Source: Buttiauxella warmboldiae
Lineage (GTDB): Bacteria; Pseudomonadota; Gammaproteobacteria; Enterobacterales; Enterobacteriaceae
Length of the DNA: 64,000 nt
NCBI RefSeq assembly: GCF_003818135.1
Contig: NZ_RPOH01000001.1
Coordinates: 1 to 64,000 of the forward strand
Direction: 5' to 3'
A program made the translations under genes and the position numbers. The notes under the pieces are model-generated. The model made no database searches. It saw only the letters and a list, made by a program, of their open reading frames with translations, and was not told the origin of the DNA. Of the stretch, positions 29,585 to 39,496 are shown one piece after another (position 1 is the first letter of the stretch; the number at the start of each line of letters is the position of its first letter).

Positions 29585-30406
29585 ATGTCGTCTGAAGAAC
29601 TGGATCTGGTGTGGAACAACATTAAAGCCGAAGCGCGGGCGCTTGCCGATTGTGAGCCGATGTTGGCCAGTTTTTATCACGCAACTCTCCTCAAGCATGA
29701 AAATTTAGGCAGTGCGCTGAGCTATATGCTCGCCAACAAGCTCGCCTCCCCGATTATGCCCGCTATCGCGATTCGTGAAGTGGTTGAAGAGGCCTATGCG
29801 GCAGAGCCACAAATGATTGCCTCGGCGGCCTGTGATATTCAGGCGGTGCGTACCCGTGACCCGGCCGTCGATAAATATTCTACTCCGCTGCTGTACCTGA
29901 AAGGCTTTCATGCGTTGCAGTCCTACCGTATCGGCCACTGGCTGTGGAAAGAGGGCCGCCGCGCGTTAGCGATTTTCCTGCAAAATCAGGTTTCTGTGTC
30001 ATTCCAGGTCGATATCCACCCGGCGGCGAAAATTGGCTGTGGGATCATGCTCGATCACGCTACCGGCATTGTGATCGGTGAAACGGCCATCGTGGAAAAT
30101 GACGTATCGATTTTGCAGTCGGTAACGCTGGGAGGGACCGGTAAAACCAGCGGCGACCGCCACCCGAAAATTCGCGAAGGCGTGATGATTGGGGCCGGGG
30201 CAAAAATTCTCGGCAACATTGAAATCGGGCGTGGGGCGAAGATCGGCGCAGGCTCTGTGGTGTTACAGCCGGTGCCGCCTCATACTACGGCGGCTGGCGT
30301 TCCTGCGCGGATTGTGGGTAAGCCTGAAAGCGATATGCCTGCCATCGACATGGATCAGCATTTTAATGGAGCCAACAACGGCTTCGAGTATGGCGACGGA
30401 ATTTAG
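29585..30406 (+). CDS. cysE: Serine acetyltransferase
   Basis: CysE makes O-acetylserine from serine and acetyl-CoA, the first step of cysteine synthesis, and is feedback-inhibited by cysteine. The 273-residue protein has an N-terminal helical domain and a C-terminal left-handed beta helix of hexapeptide repeats. Its signatures are [18 protein letters not shown] with the catalytic His, and [16 protein letters not shown]. It ends in GDGI, the C-terminal isoleucine tail that inserts into the CysK active site in the cysteine synthase complex. GGAGAG precedes the ATG. Its stop overlaps that of the convergent trmL gene. Confidence 0.98.
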   Translation: MSSEELDLVWNNIKAEARALADCEPMLASFYHATLLKHENLGSALSYMLANKLASPIMPAIAIREVVEEAYAAEPQMIASAACDIQAVRTRDPAVDKYSTPLLYLKGFHALQSYRIGHWLWKEGRRALAIFLQNQVSVSFQVDIHPAAKIGCGIMLDHATGIVIGETAIVENDVSILQSVTLGGTGKTSGDRHPKIREGVMIGAGAKILGNIEIGRGAKIGAGSVVLQPVPPHTTAAGVPARIVGKPESDMPAIDMDQHFNGANNGFEYGDGI

Positions 30407-30876
30407 CTTCTCAACACGGCGCCGGGATACCCAAGCTGGCGCCAGGCTTCATACACCACCACCGATACCGCGTTTGACAAATTCATACTGCGGCTGTCCG
30501 GCATCATTGGAATACGGATTTTTTGCTCGGCAGGTAGCGCATCCAGAATGGTTGCCGGCAGGCCTCGTGTTTCCGGGCCAAACACCAGATAATCTCCGTC
30601 CTGATAACTCACCGCGCTGTGCGCTGGCGTACCTTTAGTCGTTAAAGCAAACAGGCGCTGCGGGTTTTCTGCTGCCAGAAATGCGTGGTAGTTTTGATGG
30701 CGATTAACGGCGGCGAACTCATGATAATCCAGCCCTGCGCGGCGTAGACGCTTGTCATCCCAGCCAAAGCCGGTTGGCTCGATAATGTGCAACCGGAAGC
30801 CGGTATTGGCGCAAAGACGGATGATATTCCCGGTATTCGGTGGGATTTCAGGTTCAAACAACACGATATTCAGCAT
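30403..30876 (-). CDS. trmL: tRNA (cytidine/uridine-2'-O-)-methyltransferase TrmL
   Basis: TrmL methylates the 2'-O of wobble nucleotide 34 in two leucine tRNAs. It is a SPOUT-class enzyme with a deep trefoil knot, 157 residues. [18 protein letters not shown] is the N-terminal signature, and the knot carries FGPETRGLP and [20 protein letters not shown]. The start at 30876 ([12 protein letters not shown]) matches relatives; an upstream ATG at 30894 is less likely. The gene converges on cysE with a 4-bp overlap of stop codons. To its right is cpxA, an arrangement not found in E. coli K-12. Confidence 0.96.
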   Translation of the reverse strand: MLNIVLFEPEIPPNTGNIIRLCANTGFRLHIIEPTGFGWDDKRLRRAGLDYHEFAAVNRHQNYHAFLAAENPQRLFALTTKGTPAHSAVSYQDGDYLVFGPETRGLPATILDALPAEQKIRIPMMPDSRSMNLSNAVSVVVYEAWRQLGYPGAVLRS

Positions 30877-30924
30877 ACGGCCCCCATAAGACAAGGCGCG
30901 CAGAATAACAAGTTATCGCTGGAA

Positions 30925-30953
30925 GGAAAACAGGCCCCGAAGGACCTGTTCTT
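30925..30953 (-). terminator. Rho-independent terminator of cpxRA
   Basis: On the minus strand AACAGGTCC pairs with GGGCCTGTT around a TTCG loop (one G-T pair) and is followed by a short T-rich run. It lies 13 bp past the cpxA stop and separates cpxRA from trmL. Confidence 0.7.
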
Positions 30954-30965
30954 TACGATGAAAAA

Positions 30966-32336
30966 TTAACGGTGATAGAGCGGTAGCCAAAGAATCAACC
31001 GTAGCCCACCTAACGGACTGTCGTCTGCTTTCACCCAGCCGCGATGCTGCTGAACGGCGGTTTCTACAATCGCCAGCCCCAGGCCCGTACCGCCAGATTC
31101 GCGATCGCGCGCTTCGTCTGTGCGATAGAAAGGACGGAATATTTGCTCGCGATCTTCCGGGCTTACGCCTGGGCCGTCATCATCAACCGTGATAGTAATC
31201 CCCTGGTTATCAACGGAGAAATTAACGGCGATTTTGGTGTGCGAGTAACGTAGCGCGTTGCGGACAATATTTTCCAGAGCGCTTTCCAGCGAGTTAGGGT
31301 TGCCGTACATCAACCACGGACCCGGCGGGTAGGTGACTTCCAGCGATTTACCCATCTGTTCGGCTTCAAAGGCCGCGTTATCCAGCACTTCGGACCAGAT
31401 TTGATTGGCTTTCATGGTCTCGCTTGCCAGCGCATTTTTTTGCTGATTGCGCGACATCACCAGCAGGTCGTTAATCATGCCGTCCAGGCGTTGCGCTTCG
31501 GTTTCGATGCGCTCCAGCTCTTTGCTTTCACCCGTTTTACGGCGCAGCAGGGCCGTGCCTAATTGCAGACGGGTCAGTGGGGTACGCAGCTCGTGGGAAA
31601 TATCCGACAGCAGCCTTTGCTGGCTGGTCATCATTCTTTCCAGCGCCGTAATCATCTGGTTAAAACTGGCACCGGCGGCGAGAAATTCTTGCGGACCGGA
31701 TTCGAGTTCTGGATGCTGACGCAAATTTCCCTGCGCCACTTCATCGGCAGCATTTTTTAACTTACGCGCCGGTTTTGCCAGACTCCACGCCAGCCATAAC
31801 AGCAGCGGTGAACTGACCAGCATGGTGACAATCAGTAACAGTAAAGGCCTGTCAAACAGCAGGTTGATAAAATCAGATTGGGAATTGCTGGCGGGGCGAA
31901 TCAGGTAGAGCTGGTAGTTATCTTCGCCATCACGCACAGCGAAGGGGCCTACCAATTCGACACGGCCATATTTTTTCTTTTGCGGACGATCGGCGTTATC
32001 AGACTGGCCGATAAAGTTACGAATGATCTGCATTTCATTACGCTGGGCGCCAATCACTCGCCCTTCGCTGGTCACGAGTAACAAACGCTGGCCCGGAGGA
32101 GCCCATTTATCAATGGCCCGGAACAGGCGACGCCACCACATCAGGTCATTGGGGGGATCGTTTTCAAGTTCCGCTTCGACATGCTGTTCAATCATAGTGC
32201 CTTGACGTTGCTCATTCTCCATCAGCTCGGTCATTTGACGCGAATCCAGCTTAGGCAGCATCAGCACTAACATCAGCACTAACGCCAGCGTTAACCAGAA
32301 GATGGCAAAAATACGCGCGGTAAGGCTACTTATCAT
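30966..32336 (-). CDS. cpxA: Envelope stress sensor histidine kinase CpxA
   Basis: CpxA is the inner-membrane sensor kinase of the Cpx envelope-stress system. It phosphorylates CpxR when envelope proteins misfold and dephosphorylates it otherwise. The 456-residue protein has a first membrane segment (about 8-28), a periplasmic sensor domain to about residue 165, a second membrane segment (LLLLIVTMLVSSPLLLWLAW), a HAMP linker, the phospho-acceptor box DISHELRTPLTRLQLG with the His near 248, and an ATP-binding domain with NIVRNALRYS, VDDDGPGVS and GGTGLGLAIVE. It overlaps cpxR by 4 bp (ATGA). Confidence 0.98.
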   Translation of the reverse strand: MISSLTARIFAIFWLTLALVLMLVLMLPKLDSRQMTELMENEQRQGTMIEQHVEAELENDPPNDLMWWRRLFRAIDKWAPPGQRLLLVTSEGRVIGAQRNEMQIIRNFIGQSDNADRPQKKKYGRVELVGPFAVRDGEDNYQLYLIRPASNSQSDFINLLFDRPLLLLIVTMLVSSPLLLWLAWSLAKPARKLKNAADEVAQGNLRQHPELESGPQEFLAAGASFNQMITALERMMTSQQRLLSDISHELRTPLTRLQLGTALLRRKTGESKELERIETEAQRLDGMINDLLVMSRNQQKNALASETMKANQIWSEVLDNAAFEAEQMGKSLEVTYPPGPWLMYGNPNSLESALENIVRNALRYSHTKIAVNFSVDNQGITITVDDDGPGVSPEDREQIFRPFYRTDEARDRESGGTGLGLAIVETAVQQHRGWVKADDSPLGGLRLILWLPLYHR

Positions 32337-33031
32337 GAAGCAGACACCATCAGGTAGCCGCGGCCACGCAAGGTTTTAAACCACGGATGGCCATCTTTGC
32401 GATCCGGCAGCTTACGACGCAGGTTGGAAATATGCATGTCGATTGCGCGATCGAAAGGCGTCAGGCGTTTACCCAGAACTTCCTGGCTTAAATGTTCGCG
32501 TGAAACTACCTGACCCAGATGCTGTGCCAGCAAATAGAGCAGGGTGAACTCGGTACCGGTCAAATCCAGCGCTTGCCCGTCAAAGCTGGCTTCCTGGCGA
32601 CCAGGATTGAGGCTTAAACCATCCACTTCGACAGTCGGTGAGCCGCTGTCACTGTTTTGCTGCTGCTCACTCCAGTGTGAACGGCGCAAAATAGCGCGTA
32701 TACGGGCTACCAGTTCACGATCGTTAAAGGGTTTAGGCAGATAGTCATCTGCGCCCAGTTCAAGTCCGAGCACGCGATCCAGCTCGCTTCCTCGGGCGGT
32801 AAGCATAATCACTGGCGTCTGGTGTGACTGGCGTAGCTCTTTCAAAGTATCAATGCCATTTTTCTTTGGCATCATCACGTCGAGCAGTAAAAGGTCAATG
32901 GTGTCATCAAGAAGCTCTAACGCTTGTTCGCCATCGTGGGCAACAATTACGTTAAAACCTTCCATGTCGAGCAGTTCCTTTAACAGGGAAGTCAACTCCC
33001 GGTCATCATCAACTAGCAGAATTTTATTCAT
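32333..33031 (-). CDS. cpxR: Envelope stress response regulator CpxR
   Basis: CpxR is the OmpR/PhoB-type response regulator partner of CpxA, 232 residues. The receiver domain has acidic pocket KILLVDDDRELT, the phospho-acceptor in LLLLDVMMPKKNG (Asp near 51), and the conserved Lys in LPKPFNDREL. The winged-helix DNA-binding domain follows (about 130-232) with RAIDMHISNLRRKL. It is co-transcribed with cpxA and divergent from cpxP. A perfect CpxR site sits in the intergenic region at 33087-33101 and probably controls both directions. Confidence 0.98.
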   Translation of the reverse strand: MNKILLVDDDRELTSLLKELLDMEGFNVIVAHDGEQALELLDDTIDLLLLDVMMPKKNGIDTLKELRQSHQTPVIMLTARGSELDRVLGLELGADDYLPKPFNDRELVARIRAILRRSHWSEQQQNSDSGSPTVEVDGLSLNPGRQEASFDGQALDLTGTEFTLLYLLAQHLGQVVSREHLSQEVLGKRLTPFDRAIDMHISNLRRKLPDRKDGHPWFKTLRGRGYLMVSAS

Positions 33032-33086
33032 TATTAAGTTACCTCCGAGGCAGAAATTACGTCATCAAGGCGCGCTAATCTATGAC

Positions 33087-33101
33087 TTTACGTTGTTTTA
33101 C
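33087..33101 (-). promoter_or_regulatory. CpxR binding site in the cpxR-cpxP intergenic region
   Basis: On the minus strand the sequence is GTAAA-ACAAC-GTAAA, an exact match to the CpxR consensus GTAAA-N5-GTAAA. It lies 55 bp before cpxR and 80 bp before cpxP, so it can serve autoactivation of cpxRA and strong induction of cpxP. Confidence 0.9.
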
Positions 33102-33181
33102 ACCCCCTGACGCTAGTTTGCAGCGGGAATCGTAGACTGAATCTCGTTGAATCGCAGCACAGATGATTTCAGGAGCAAGTG

Positions 33182-33694
33182 ATGCGCAATGTTACCGCTG
33201 CCGTCATGGCCTCTACATTGACTCTGATAACCATGGCCAGCCAGGCCAAAGCGTTACCGGCTAGCGATAACTGGTACCAGAGTGGTGAAGGTTTAGTGAA
33301 GCGTAATAGCCTTCAGAGCCAGATGTTCGACGGGATAAACCTGACCGAACAACAGCGCCAACAAATGCGCGATCTTATGCAACGGGCACGGCATGATAGC
33401 CCACCCGTGAACGTAAGCGAAATGGAGACCATGCATAATCTGGTCACCGCAGAGAATTTTGATGAAACGGCAGTGCGTGCCCAGGCTGAAAAAATGGTGC
33501 AAGAGCAGGTGGCTCGCCAGGTTGAAATGGCGAAAGTCCGCAACCAAATGTACCGCTTGTTAAGCCCTGAACAGCAGGCCGTTTTGCATGACAAACACCA
33601 ACAGCGCATGAATCAATTTCGTGAACTGGCGGATCTGCAACAGATGTCTTCGTTGCAGGCACTGAGTAGTAGCAGTAAGCGTAGTAACCAGTAA
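33182..33694 (+). CDS. cpxP: Periplasmic stress adaptor CpxP
   Basis: CpxP is the periplasmic protein that inhibits CpxA and delivers misfolded proteins to DegP. The 170-residue precursor starts with a signal peptide (about 1-24, [16 protein letters not shown] up to QAKA). The mature part is helical with two LTxxQ-type motifs, [14 protein letters not shown] and [14 protein letters not shown], typical of the Spy/CpxP fold. [15 protein letters not shown] is also conserved. The start at 33182 has AGGAG eight bases upstream; a GTG one codon earlier is possible. Transcribed divergently from cpxRA. Confidence 0.96.
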   Translation: MRNVTAAVMASTLTLITMASQAKALPASDNWYQSGEGLVKRNSLQSQMFDGINLTEQQRQQMRDLMQRARHDSPPVNVSEMETMHNLVTAENFDETAVRAQAEKMVQEQVARQVEMAKVRNQMYRLLSPEQQAVLHDKHQQRMNQFRELADLQQMSSLQALSSSSKRSNQ

Positions 33695-33735
33695 CAAACC
33701 CTGTTTTCCTTGCCATAGACACCATCCCTGTCTTC

Positions 33736-33761
33736 CCCGCCTACCAAGGCGGGTTTTTTTT
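33736..33761 (+). terminator. Rho-independent terminator of cpxP
   Basis: A perfect 7-bp stem CCCGCCT / AGGCGGG with a 4-nt ACCA loop is followed by eight T residues. It lies 41 bp after cpxP and isolates it from fieF. Confidence 0.92.
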
Positions 33762-33818
33762 GCCTGAAGGTGCAGACTAATCCGCTATACTAGCCAGCAA
33801 TCATTTGCTGGAGCCCCT

Positions 33819-34721
33819 ATGAATCAACAATATGGGAAGCTGGTCAGCCGTGCGGCCATTGCTGCCACGGTGATGGCATCGCTGTTACTTTTGATCAAAA
33901 TTTTCGCCTGGTGGTATACCGGTTCGGTCAGTATTCTGGCGGCACTGGTGGATTCGCTGGTGGACATCGCCGCGTCGCTGACAAACCTGCTTGTCGTGCG
34001 CTACTCGCTGCAGCCCGCAGATGAAAAACATACTTTTGGCCATGGGAAAGCTGAATCGCTGGCGGCACTGGCGCAAAGTATGTTTATTTCGGGTTCTGCG
34101 CTGTTTCTTTTTTTGACGGGGATCCAACATTTAGCTGAACCGTCACAAATGAAACAACCTTTAGTTGGCGTAGTGGTCACGGTGATTGCATTATTCAGCA
34201 CGCTAATCCTGGTGACTTTCCAGCGCTGGGTGGTGAGAAAGACCCAAAGCCAGGCCATTCGGGCCGATATGCTTCATTATCAGTCTGATGTTATGATGAA
34301 CGGTGCCATTCTTGTGGCGCTGGCGCTCTCCTGGTATGGCTGGCACCGTGCGGATTCGATATTTGCCTTGGGGATTGGCGTCTATATTCTATATAACGCG
34401 CTGCGCATGGGTTATGGGGCTGTGCAGTCATTGTTAGATCGTGCATTACCCGATGATGAACGCCAGGCCATTGTGGATATCATCAATGCATGGCCCGGTG
34501 TTAAAGGGGGGCATGATTTACGCACGCGGCAGTCAGGGCCGACCCGCTTTATTCAAGTACATATCGAAATGGAAGACAATTTGCCGCTGGTTCAGGCACA
34601 TATTATTGCCGAACAGGTGGAACAGGCTCTCTTGCGCCGTTTTCCCGGGTCAGATGTGATTATTCACCAGGACCCCTGCTCGGTGGTTCCGGCGCAGCAG
34701 CAAGGCCATTTTGAGCTTTAA
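33819..34721 (+). CDS. fieF: Ferrous-iron/zinc efflux pump FieF (YiiP)
   Basis: FieF is a cation diffusion facilitator that exports divalent metal (Zn, Fe, Cd) in exchange for protons. The 300-residue protein matches the E. coli YiiP length. Six membrane segments occupy about residues 10-210. The transport site is formed by [13 protein letters not shown] (Asp 45 and 49) and [11 protein letters not shown] (His 153, Asp 157). [15 protein letters not shown] follows the second segment. The cytoplasmic C-terminal domain carries [19 protein letters not shown] and [10 protein letters not shown], with the dimer zinc ligands. It stands between cpxP and pfkA as in other enterics. Confidence 0.97.
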   Translation: MNQQYGKLVSRAAIAATVMASLLLLIKIFAWWYTGSVSILAALVDSLVDIAASLTNLLVVRYSLQPADEKHTFGHGKAESLAALAQSMFISGSALFLFLTGIQHLAEPSQMKQPLVGVVVTVIALFSTLILVTFQRWVVRKTQSQAIRADMLHYQSDVMMNGAILVALALSWYGWHRADSIFALGIGVYILYNALRMGYGAVQSLLDRALPDDERQAIVDIINAWPGVKGGHDLRTRQSGPTRFIQVHIEMEDNLPLVQAHIIAEQVEQALLRRFPGSDVIIHQDPCSVVPAQQQGHFEL

Positions 34722-34784
34722 TTTTCGTTGTAAAGGCGGGCTGAACCGTTATTTTGTGGTTAATATACCGGCACAGGGCCTGAC

Positions 34785-34818
34785 CTGAATCAATTCAGCA
34801 AGAAGCGGTTGTTATACT
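34785..34818 (+). promoter_or_regulatory. Cra-like operator and -10 element of pfkA
   Basis: CTGAATCAATTCAG (34785-34798) is a near-palindrome that fits the Cra (FruR) operator, a known repressor of pfkA. A good -10 hexamer TATACT lies at 34813-34818, so the operator covers the -35 region. This position would block polymerase binding. The -35 itself is poorly conserved. Confidence 0.65.
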
Positions 34819-34903
34819 ATTTGTAGCAGAGTCGACGCCTCGGCATGCCGCAGGCCGTTTCCGGCAACAGGATTAATTTGCATTCAAAAGTTCAGAGGTA
34901 GTC

Positions 34904-35866
34904 ATGATCAAAAAAATTGGTGTGTTGACGAGTGGTGGTGATGCGCCGGGTATGAACGCTGCGATTCGCGGTGTGGTGCGTGCAGCATTGTCGGAAGGTC
35001 TGGAAGTGGTAGGCATTTATGATGGCTATCTCGGCTTGTACGAAGATCGCATGGTGAATCTGGATCGCTATAGCGTGTCCGATATGATTAACCGCGGTGG
35101 TACTTTCCTGGGTTCCGCTCGTTTCCCGGAGTTTCGTGATGAGAAAATCCGTGAAGTGGCTATCGAGAATTTAAAAAAACGCGGTATTGATGCGCTGGTG
35201 GTTATCGGTGGTGACGGTTCCTATATGGGCGCGATGCGCCTGACCGAAATGGGCTTCCCATGCATCGGCCTGCCGGGCACCATTGATAACGACATCAAGG
35301 GTACTGATTACACCATCGGTTTCTTCACCGCTCTGGAAACCGTCGTGGAAGCTATCGACCGTCTGCGTGACACCTCTTCTTCCCACCAGCGCATTTCTAT
35401 CGTGGAAGTGATGGGCCGCTACTGTGGCGATCTGACCTTAGCGGCATCCATTGCCGGTGGTTGCGAATTCGTTGTTTTGCCAGAAGTTGAGTTTAATCGC
35501 GAAGATCTGGTTGAAGAAATCAAAGCGGGTATCGCTAAAGGTAAAAAGCACGCAATCGTGGCGATTACCGAGCACATCTGTGACATCGACGAACTGGCGC
35601 AATATATCGAAGCAGAAACCAAGCGCGAAACCCGTGCGACCGTTCTGGGTCACATCCAGCGCGGCGGTTCCCCGGTTGCTTACGATCGCATTCTGGCTTC
35701 CCGTATGGGCGCTTATTCTATCGAACTGCTGCAGCAAGGCCACGGCGGCCGCTGTGTCGGTATTCAGAATGAGAAACTGGTTCACCATGACATCATCGAC
35801 GCTATCGAAAACATGAAGCGTCCGTTCAAAGGTGACTGGCTGGACTGCGCTAAGAAACTGTATTAA
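34904..35866 (+). CDS. pfkA: 6-phosphofructokinase I
   Basis: PfkA phosphorylates fructose 6-phosphate to the 1,6-bisphosphate, the committed step of glycolysis. It is a tetramer activated by ADP and inhibited by phosphoenolpyruvate. The 320-residue protein has [19 protein letters not shown] cut here as [15 protein letters not shown] for ATP binding, [11 protein letters not shown], and the catalytic [16 protein letters not shown] with Asp near 127. [13 protein letters not shown] completes the signature. Codon use is strongly optimised. A Cra-like operator precedes it and a terminator follows. Confidence 0.98.
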   Translation: MIKKIGVLTSGGDAPGMNAAIRGVVRAALSEGLEVVGIYDGYLGLYEDRMVNLDRYSVSDMINRGGTFLGSARFPEFRDEKIREVAIENLKKRGIDALVVIGGDGSYMGAMRLTEMGFPCIGLPGTIDNDIKGTDYTIGFFTALETVVEAIDRLRDTSSSHQRISIVEVMGRYCGDLTLAASIAGGCEFVVLPEVEFNREDLVEEIKAGIAKGKKHAIVAITEHICDIDELAQYIEAETKRETRATVLGHIQRGGSPVAYDRILASRMGAYSIELLQQGHGGRCVGIQNEKLVHHDIIDAIENMKRPFKGDWLDCAKKLY

Positions 35867-35886
35867 TTCACCCATGGTGAAATCTG

Positions 35887-35909
35887 AAGCCGGGGAAACC
35901 CGGCTTTTT
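35887..35909 (+). terminator. Rho-independent terminator of pfkA
   Basis: An 8-bp perfect stem AAGCCGGG / CCCGGCTT closed by a GAAA tetraloop is followed by T residues, 20 bp after the pfkA stop. Confidence 0.92.
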
Positions 35910-36018
35910 GCCGTCTGTTATATGCTCAATAGTTATAGCAAATCTTTTTTTATTCTTTAATGCACGGTTAAATTTCTGGCACGCTGCTTTCATCAAACCT
36001 GATGAAAGAGAGTGCACG

Positions 36019-37008
36019 ATGAATAAGTGGGGAGTTGGGCTGACATTACTGCTGGCGTCAACCAGCGTACTGGCGAAAGATATTCAGTTACTTAACGTTT
36101 CATACGATCCCACTCGCGAACTTTATGACGAGTACAACAAGGCATTCAGCGCACGCTGGAAACAGCAAACCGGCGATAACGTGGTTATTCGCCAGTCGCA
36201 CGGTGGTTCTGGCAAACAAGCAACGTCAGTGATAAACGGTATTGAAGCCGATGTTGTAACGCTGGCGCTGGCCTACGATGTGGATGCGATTGCCGAACGT
36301 GGTCGTATCGACAAAAACTGGATTAAACGGCTGCCGGATAACTCCGCACCTTACACATCGACCATCGTTTTCCTGGTGCGTAAAGGCAACCCAAAACAAA
36401 TTCATGACTGGAATGACCTGATTAAACCGGGCGTTTCGGTTATCACGCCAAACCCGAAAAGCTCGGGCGGCGCACGCTGGAACTATCTGGCAGCGTGGGG
36501 CTATGCCCTGCATCACAACAATAACGATCAAGCCAAAGCGCAGGATTTTGTCAAGGCGCTGTATAAGAATGTTGAAGTGCTGGACTCCGGCGCGCGTGGT
36601 TCAACCAACACCTTCGTTGAACGGAATATCGGTGACGTACTGATTGCATGGGAAAACGAAGCGCTGCTGGCAGCGAACGAACTGGGCAAAGATAAGTTTG
36701 AAATCATCACCCCGAGTGAATCCATTCTGGCGGAGCCTACCGTTTCGGTGGTTGATAAAGTGGTCAACAAGAAAGGGACTCAGGAAGTGGCGGCGGCGTA
36801 TCTGAAATACCTTTACTCGCCAGAAGGCCAGGAAATTGCAGCGAAGAATTACTATCGGCCACGCGATGCCGAGGTTGCGAAGAAGTATGAAAATACCTTC
36901 CCGAAACTTAAATTGTTCACCATTGATGAAGAGTTTGGCGGCTGGAGCAAAGCGCAGAAAGAGCACTTCTCAAATGGCGGAACCTTCGACCAGATTAGTC
37001 AGCGTTAA
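36019..37008 (+). CDS. sbp: Periplasmic sulfate-binding protein
   Basis: Sbp is the periplasmic sulfate-binding protein of the CysUWA ABC transporter. The 329-residue precursor starts with a signal peptide ([19 protein letters not shown], then [16 protein letters not shown]). The mature part has [20 protein letters not shown] cut as [13 protein letters not shown], and [18 protein letters not shown], the ligand-binding loops of the sulfate/thiosulfate family. Expression of sbp in relatives depends on CysB, but I could not define a CysB site here. The start at 36019 has an AGAGAG site; the frame continues upstream without a signal peptide. Confidence 0.96.
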   Translation: MNKWGVGLTLLLASTSVLAKDIQLLNVSYDPTRELYDEYNKAFSARWKQQTGDNVVIRQSHGGSGKQATSVINGIEADVVTLALAYDVDAIAERGRIDKNWIKRLPDNSAPYTSTIVFLVRKGNPKQIHDWNDLIKPGVSVITPNPKSSGGARWNYLAAWGYALHHNNNDQAKAQDFVKALYKNVEVLDSGARGSTNTFVERNIGDVLIAWENEALLAANELGKDKFEIITPSESILAEPTVSVVDKVVNKKGTQEVAAAYLKYLYSPEGQEIAAKNYYRPRDAEVAKKYENTFPKLKLFTIDEEFGGWSKAQKEHFSNGGTFDQISQR

Positions 37009-37016
37009 ATCCAGCG

Positions 37017-37041
37017 ACGGCTCCGACAGGGGCCGTTTTAC
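37017..37041 (+). terminator. Rho-independent terminator of sbp
   Basis: An 8-bp stem ACGGCTCC / GGGGCCGT (one T-G pair) with a 4-nt loop is followed by TTTTA, 8 bp after the sbp stop. Confidence 0.75.
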
Positions 37042-37101
37042 TTTTGGGATCCCGCAATTTGCGTTACGCTGAAAACCCTCTTATGGTTCCCGAGGTTTCC
37101 A

Positions 37102-37860
37102 TTGCGGTTACGACGCCCGGTAGTTGTTTTAATCCTCGTATTGCTTGTTGCCGTGGTGGGTTGGTTTAGTCTGCGGCAATATCTGCATCACCCCGATGCG
37201 CTTTGGCGTATCGTCAGCCAGCAATGTGTTCCTCATCAACGCGACAACCAAATCCCGGAGCCTTGCGCCAAAGTGGATTTACGCACGGGGTATGTGTTGC
37301 TGAAAGATATTCATGGCCCGCTTCAATATCTGCTGATGCCTACCGCAAAAATAAAGGGGATGGAAAGCCCTGAACTTTTGCAGCCGGATACCGCAAATTT
37401 CTTCTGGCTGGCGTGGCAGCAACGTAAGGTGATGAGTGTTCGCCATGGCTCTCAAGTTCCTGACGATATGATTTCGCTGACCATCAATTCCGCGACGGGG
37501 CGCACCCAGAACCAGCTGCATATCCATATTTCATGTTTGCGCGCAGATGTGCGTGGGCAGTTGCATCAGTATGCAAATACCTTGAGCAACCGCTGGCAAG
37601 AATTCCCGATACCGCTGGCCGGAAACCCGTACATCGCCAGGAAAGTGAGCGCCGCGGAGTTTTTTCAGCATAGCCCGTTTATCATGCTGGCAACCCAGCT
37701 TCCGCAAGCGCGTGAACATATGGGGCGTTATAGCCTGGCGATGGCAAAGCTGGCTGAAGGGGAGTGGATAGCGTTGGCGACGGAGCGGAATTTGCTGCGC
37801 TTGAACCTGGCTTCTGCGGAACAACTTCAGGATCACGACTGTGAATTAGTGAAAGAATAA
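37102..37860 (+). CDS. cdh: CDP-diacylglycerol pyrophosphatase
   Basis: Cdh hydrolyses CDP-diacylglycerol to phosphatidate and CMP. It is a membrane-anchored member of a HIT-like family, 252 residues. A single N-terminal membrane segment (VVVLILVLLVAVVGWF) is followed by a domain with YVLLKDIHGPLQYLLMPTAK and the histidine cluster NQLHIHISCLRADV, which corresponds to the HIT catalytic triad. EHMGRYSLAM is also family-typical. No ATG fits: the start is a TTG at 37102 with GAGG six bases upstream. It lies between sbp and the convergent tpiA. Confidence 0.93.
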   Translation: MRLRRPVVVLILVLLVAVVGWFSLRQYLHHPDALWRIVSQQCVPHQRDNQIPEPCAKVDLRTGYVLLKDIHGPLQYLLMPTAKIKGMESPELLQPDTANFFWLAWQQRKVMSVRHGSQVPDDMISLTINSATGRTQNQLHIHISCLRADVRGQLHQYANTLSNRWQEFPIPLAGNPYIARKVSAAEFFQHSPFIMLATQLPQAREHMGRYSLAMAKLAEGEWIALATERNLLRLNLASAEQLQDHDCELVKE

Positions 37861-37883
37861 AGGCCCTGCCGGAGCAGAGCCTT
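37860..37883. terminator. Terminator between convergent cdh and tpiA
   Basis: A hairpin AAGGC-C-CTGC / GCAG-A-GCCTT with a 4-nt loop and one internal mismatch lies directly after the cdh stop and 22 bp before the tpiA stop. T-runs are short on both sides. Confidence 0.55.
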
Positions 37884-37904
37884 AACATTTTAAAGCGCAA
37901 ATAG

Positions 37905-38672
37905 TTAAGCGTTTTTCGCTTCAGCTGCGGCTTTAACGATAACGGCAAATGCGTCTGCTTTCAGGGAAGCACCGCCAACCAGCGCGCCGTCGATATCCGG
38001 CTGAGCAAACAGCTCTGCTGCGTTTTTATCGTTTACGGAACCGCCGTACTGGATGATCACTTGCTCAGCCACTTTCGCATCAGCTTTAGCAATGTGGTCA
38101 CGAATGAATTTGTGAACCGCCTGAGCCTGAGCAGGAGTGGCTGATTTGCCAGTACCGATTGCCCATACGGGTTCGTATGCGATTACCGCGCCTTCGAATG
38201 CCGCCGCGCCCTGAGTTTTCAACACCGCGTCAATCTGACGTGCGCAAACTTCTTCAGTTTTGCCCGCTTCGTTTTCTGCTTCGGTTTCGCCAATGCACAG
38301 CACAGGGATCAGGCCAACTTCTTTCAGAATGGCGAATTTCTTAGCGATCAGTTCATCAGACTCTGCGTGGTAAGTACGACGCTCGGAATGACCGATAATG
38401 ATGTATTTAGCACCAACATCTTTCAGCATTTCAGCAGAAACTTCACCAGTAAATGCGCCAGACAGGTTCAGGTCAACGTTCTGAGCACCAAGAATGATGT
38501 GGCTACCAGAAGCGGCGTGTTTAGCCAGATCCAGATACATTGTTGGAGGAGCGATAGCCACGCCACAGCCTGCCACGCCTGCCAGTTCTTTACGCAGGCC
38601 AGCAATCAGCTCGTGTACCATGTGCTTGCTGCCGTTCAGTTTCCAGTTACCCATCACCAAAGGATGTCGCAT
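37905..38672 (-). CDS. tpiA: Triosephosphate isomerase
   Basis: TpiA interconverts glyceraldehyde 3-phosphate and dihydroxyacetone phosphate. The 255-residue TIM barrel starts [15 protein letters not shown] with the catalytic Lys near 11, has the electrophile in [12 protein letters not shown] (His near 95), the base in [18 protein letters not shown] (Glu near 167), and the phosphate loop [11 protein letters not shown]. The start at 38672 matches relatives, with GAGAATGAAG ahead; in-frame codons to 38693 add seven residues that are not conserved. It lies between cdh and yiiQ. Confidence 0.98.
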   Translation of the reverse strand: MRHPLVMGNWKLNGSKHMVHELIAGLRKELAGVAGCGVAIAPPTMYLDLAKHAASGSHIILGAQNVDLNLSGAFTGEVSAEMLKDVGAKYIIIGHSERRTYHAESDELIAKKFAILKEVGLIPVLCIGETEAENEAGKTEEVCARQIDAVLKTQGAAAFEGAVIAYEPVWAIGTGKSATPAQAQAVHKFIRDHIAKADAKVAEQVIIQYGGSVNDKNAAELFAQPDIDGALVGGASLKADAFAVIVKAAAEAKNA

Positions 38673-38782
38673 CTTCATTCTCCACAAGGTCAAACTACTA
38701 AAAGAAACGCTGCCGTTCGAAGCAGCATGGTCTGTGAAACAGTATAGAGACTCAGCAGGCGAAAGGCTTTGCTTTTTGTCAT

Positions 38783-39382
38783 TTATTCGCCGTTGTTAAG
38801 GGTTTCAGATAGCGCCAGCTTAATCGGTTCAACAGCGAAGGTAAGCCCCTTTTCACCGTTGTCTGCCACCACATAACGCATGGCGCCATCGGTTTGCGCG
38901 AAATAACGTTTGCTCTTCCCGTCGCTGAGGAATTTGGTCAGTTTTGCCATGCTTTGCGGCTTTGAAAGTGACGGAGTAAAGGTGCGGAGCAGCGCCGCCA
39001 TGTATTCAGCTGCTTTAGCGCGTGCGGCCTTTTGCTCCGGCCCCTGAATCGGCAACCAGGTTATCTGGATAGACTTGATTTTCAGCGTCCCGCGCTCAAG
39101 TGCGGCGGATGCGTAGAGATTTTCGTTAATCTTAGTGGCGGCGCGCATCAGGTTTATTTCACTGGGCTTAGCGCCAATGGCACGGAATTCGTTGAGCGGT
39201 AACTTAGGATTTTCAGCGCTGAACTTTTCCCGAAACTGTGTGATGTTCATATCAAACGTCGGCGCGCCCGGCAGTAGATATGGCGCGGCCTGAAGTGTTG
39301 AAGCAGAATCTGCAGGCGGATCGGCCCAGGCCACCGCGGCGGGTAGCATCAGTAAAGCCAGAGCGGCAAACAGCTGTCTCAT
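38783..39382 (-). CDS. yiiQ: Conserved secreted protein YiiQ (DUF1454)
   Basis: YiiQ is a 199-residue enterobacterial protein of the DUF1454 family with no known function. The first 20 or so residues form a signal peptide ([20 protein letters not shown]), so it is periplasmic. Conserved blocks are [40 protein letters not shown] and [20 protein letters not shown]. The start at 39382 is chosen because it begins the signal peptide and matches relatives in length; AGGAG lies about ten bases upstream. It is divergent from yiiR. Confidence 0.92.
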   Translation of the reverse strand: MRQLFAALALLMLPAAVAWADPPADSASTLQAAPYLLPGAPTFDMNITQFREKFSAENPKLPLNEFRAIGAKPSEINLMRAATKINENLYASAALERGTLKIKSIQITWLPIQGPEQKAARAKAAEYMAALLRTFTPSLSKPQSMAKLTKFLSDGKSKRYFAQTDGAMRYVVADNGEKGLTFAVEPIKLALSETLNNGE

Positions 39383-39496
39383 TGACAAATTCTCCTGTGA
39401 ATTCTGCTTCCCGATTAAATCGGCATTCCGTTGGCTTGTCAAAACCCGGCATAGCCAGGGTACACTACGGCGCTAAACAATAAAATGGACCTTACC

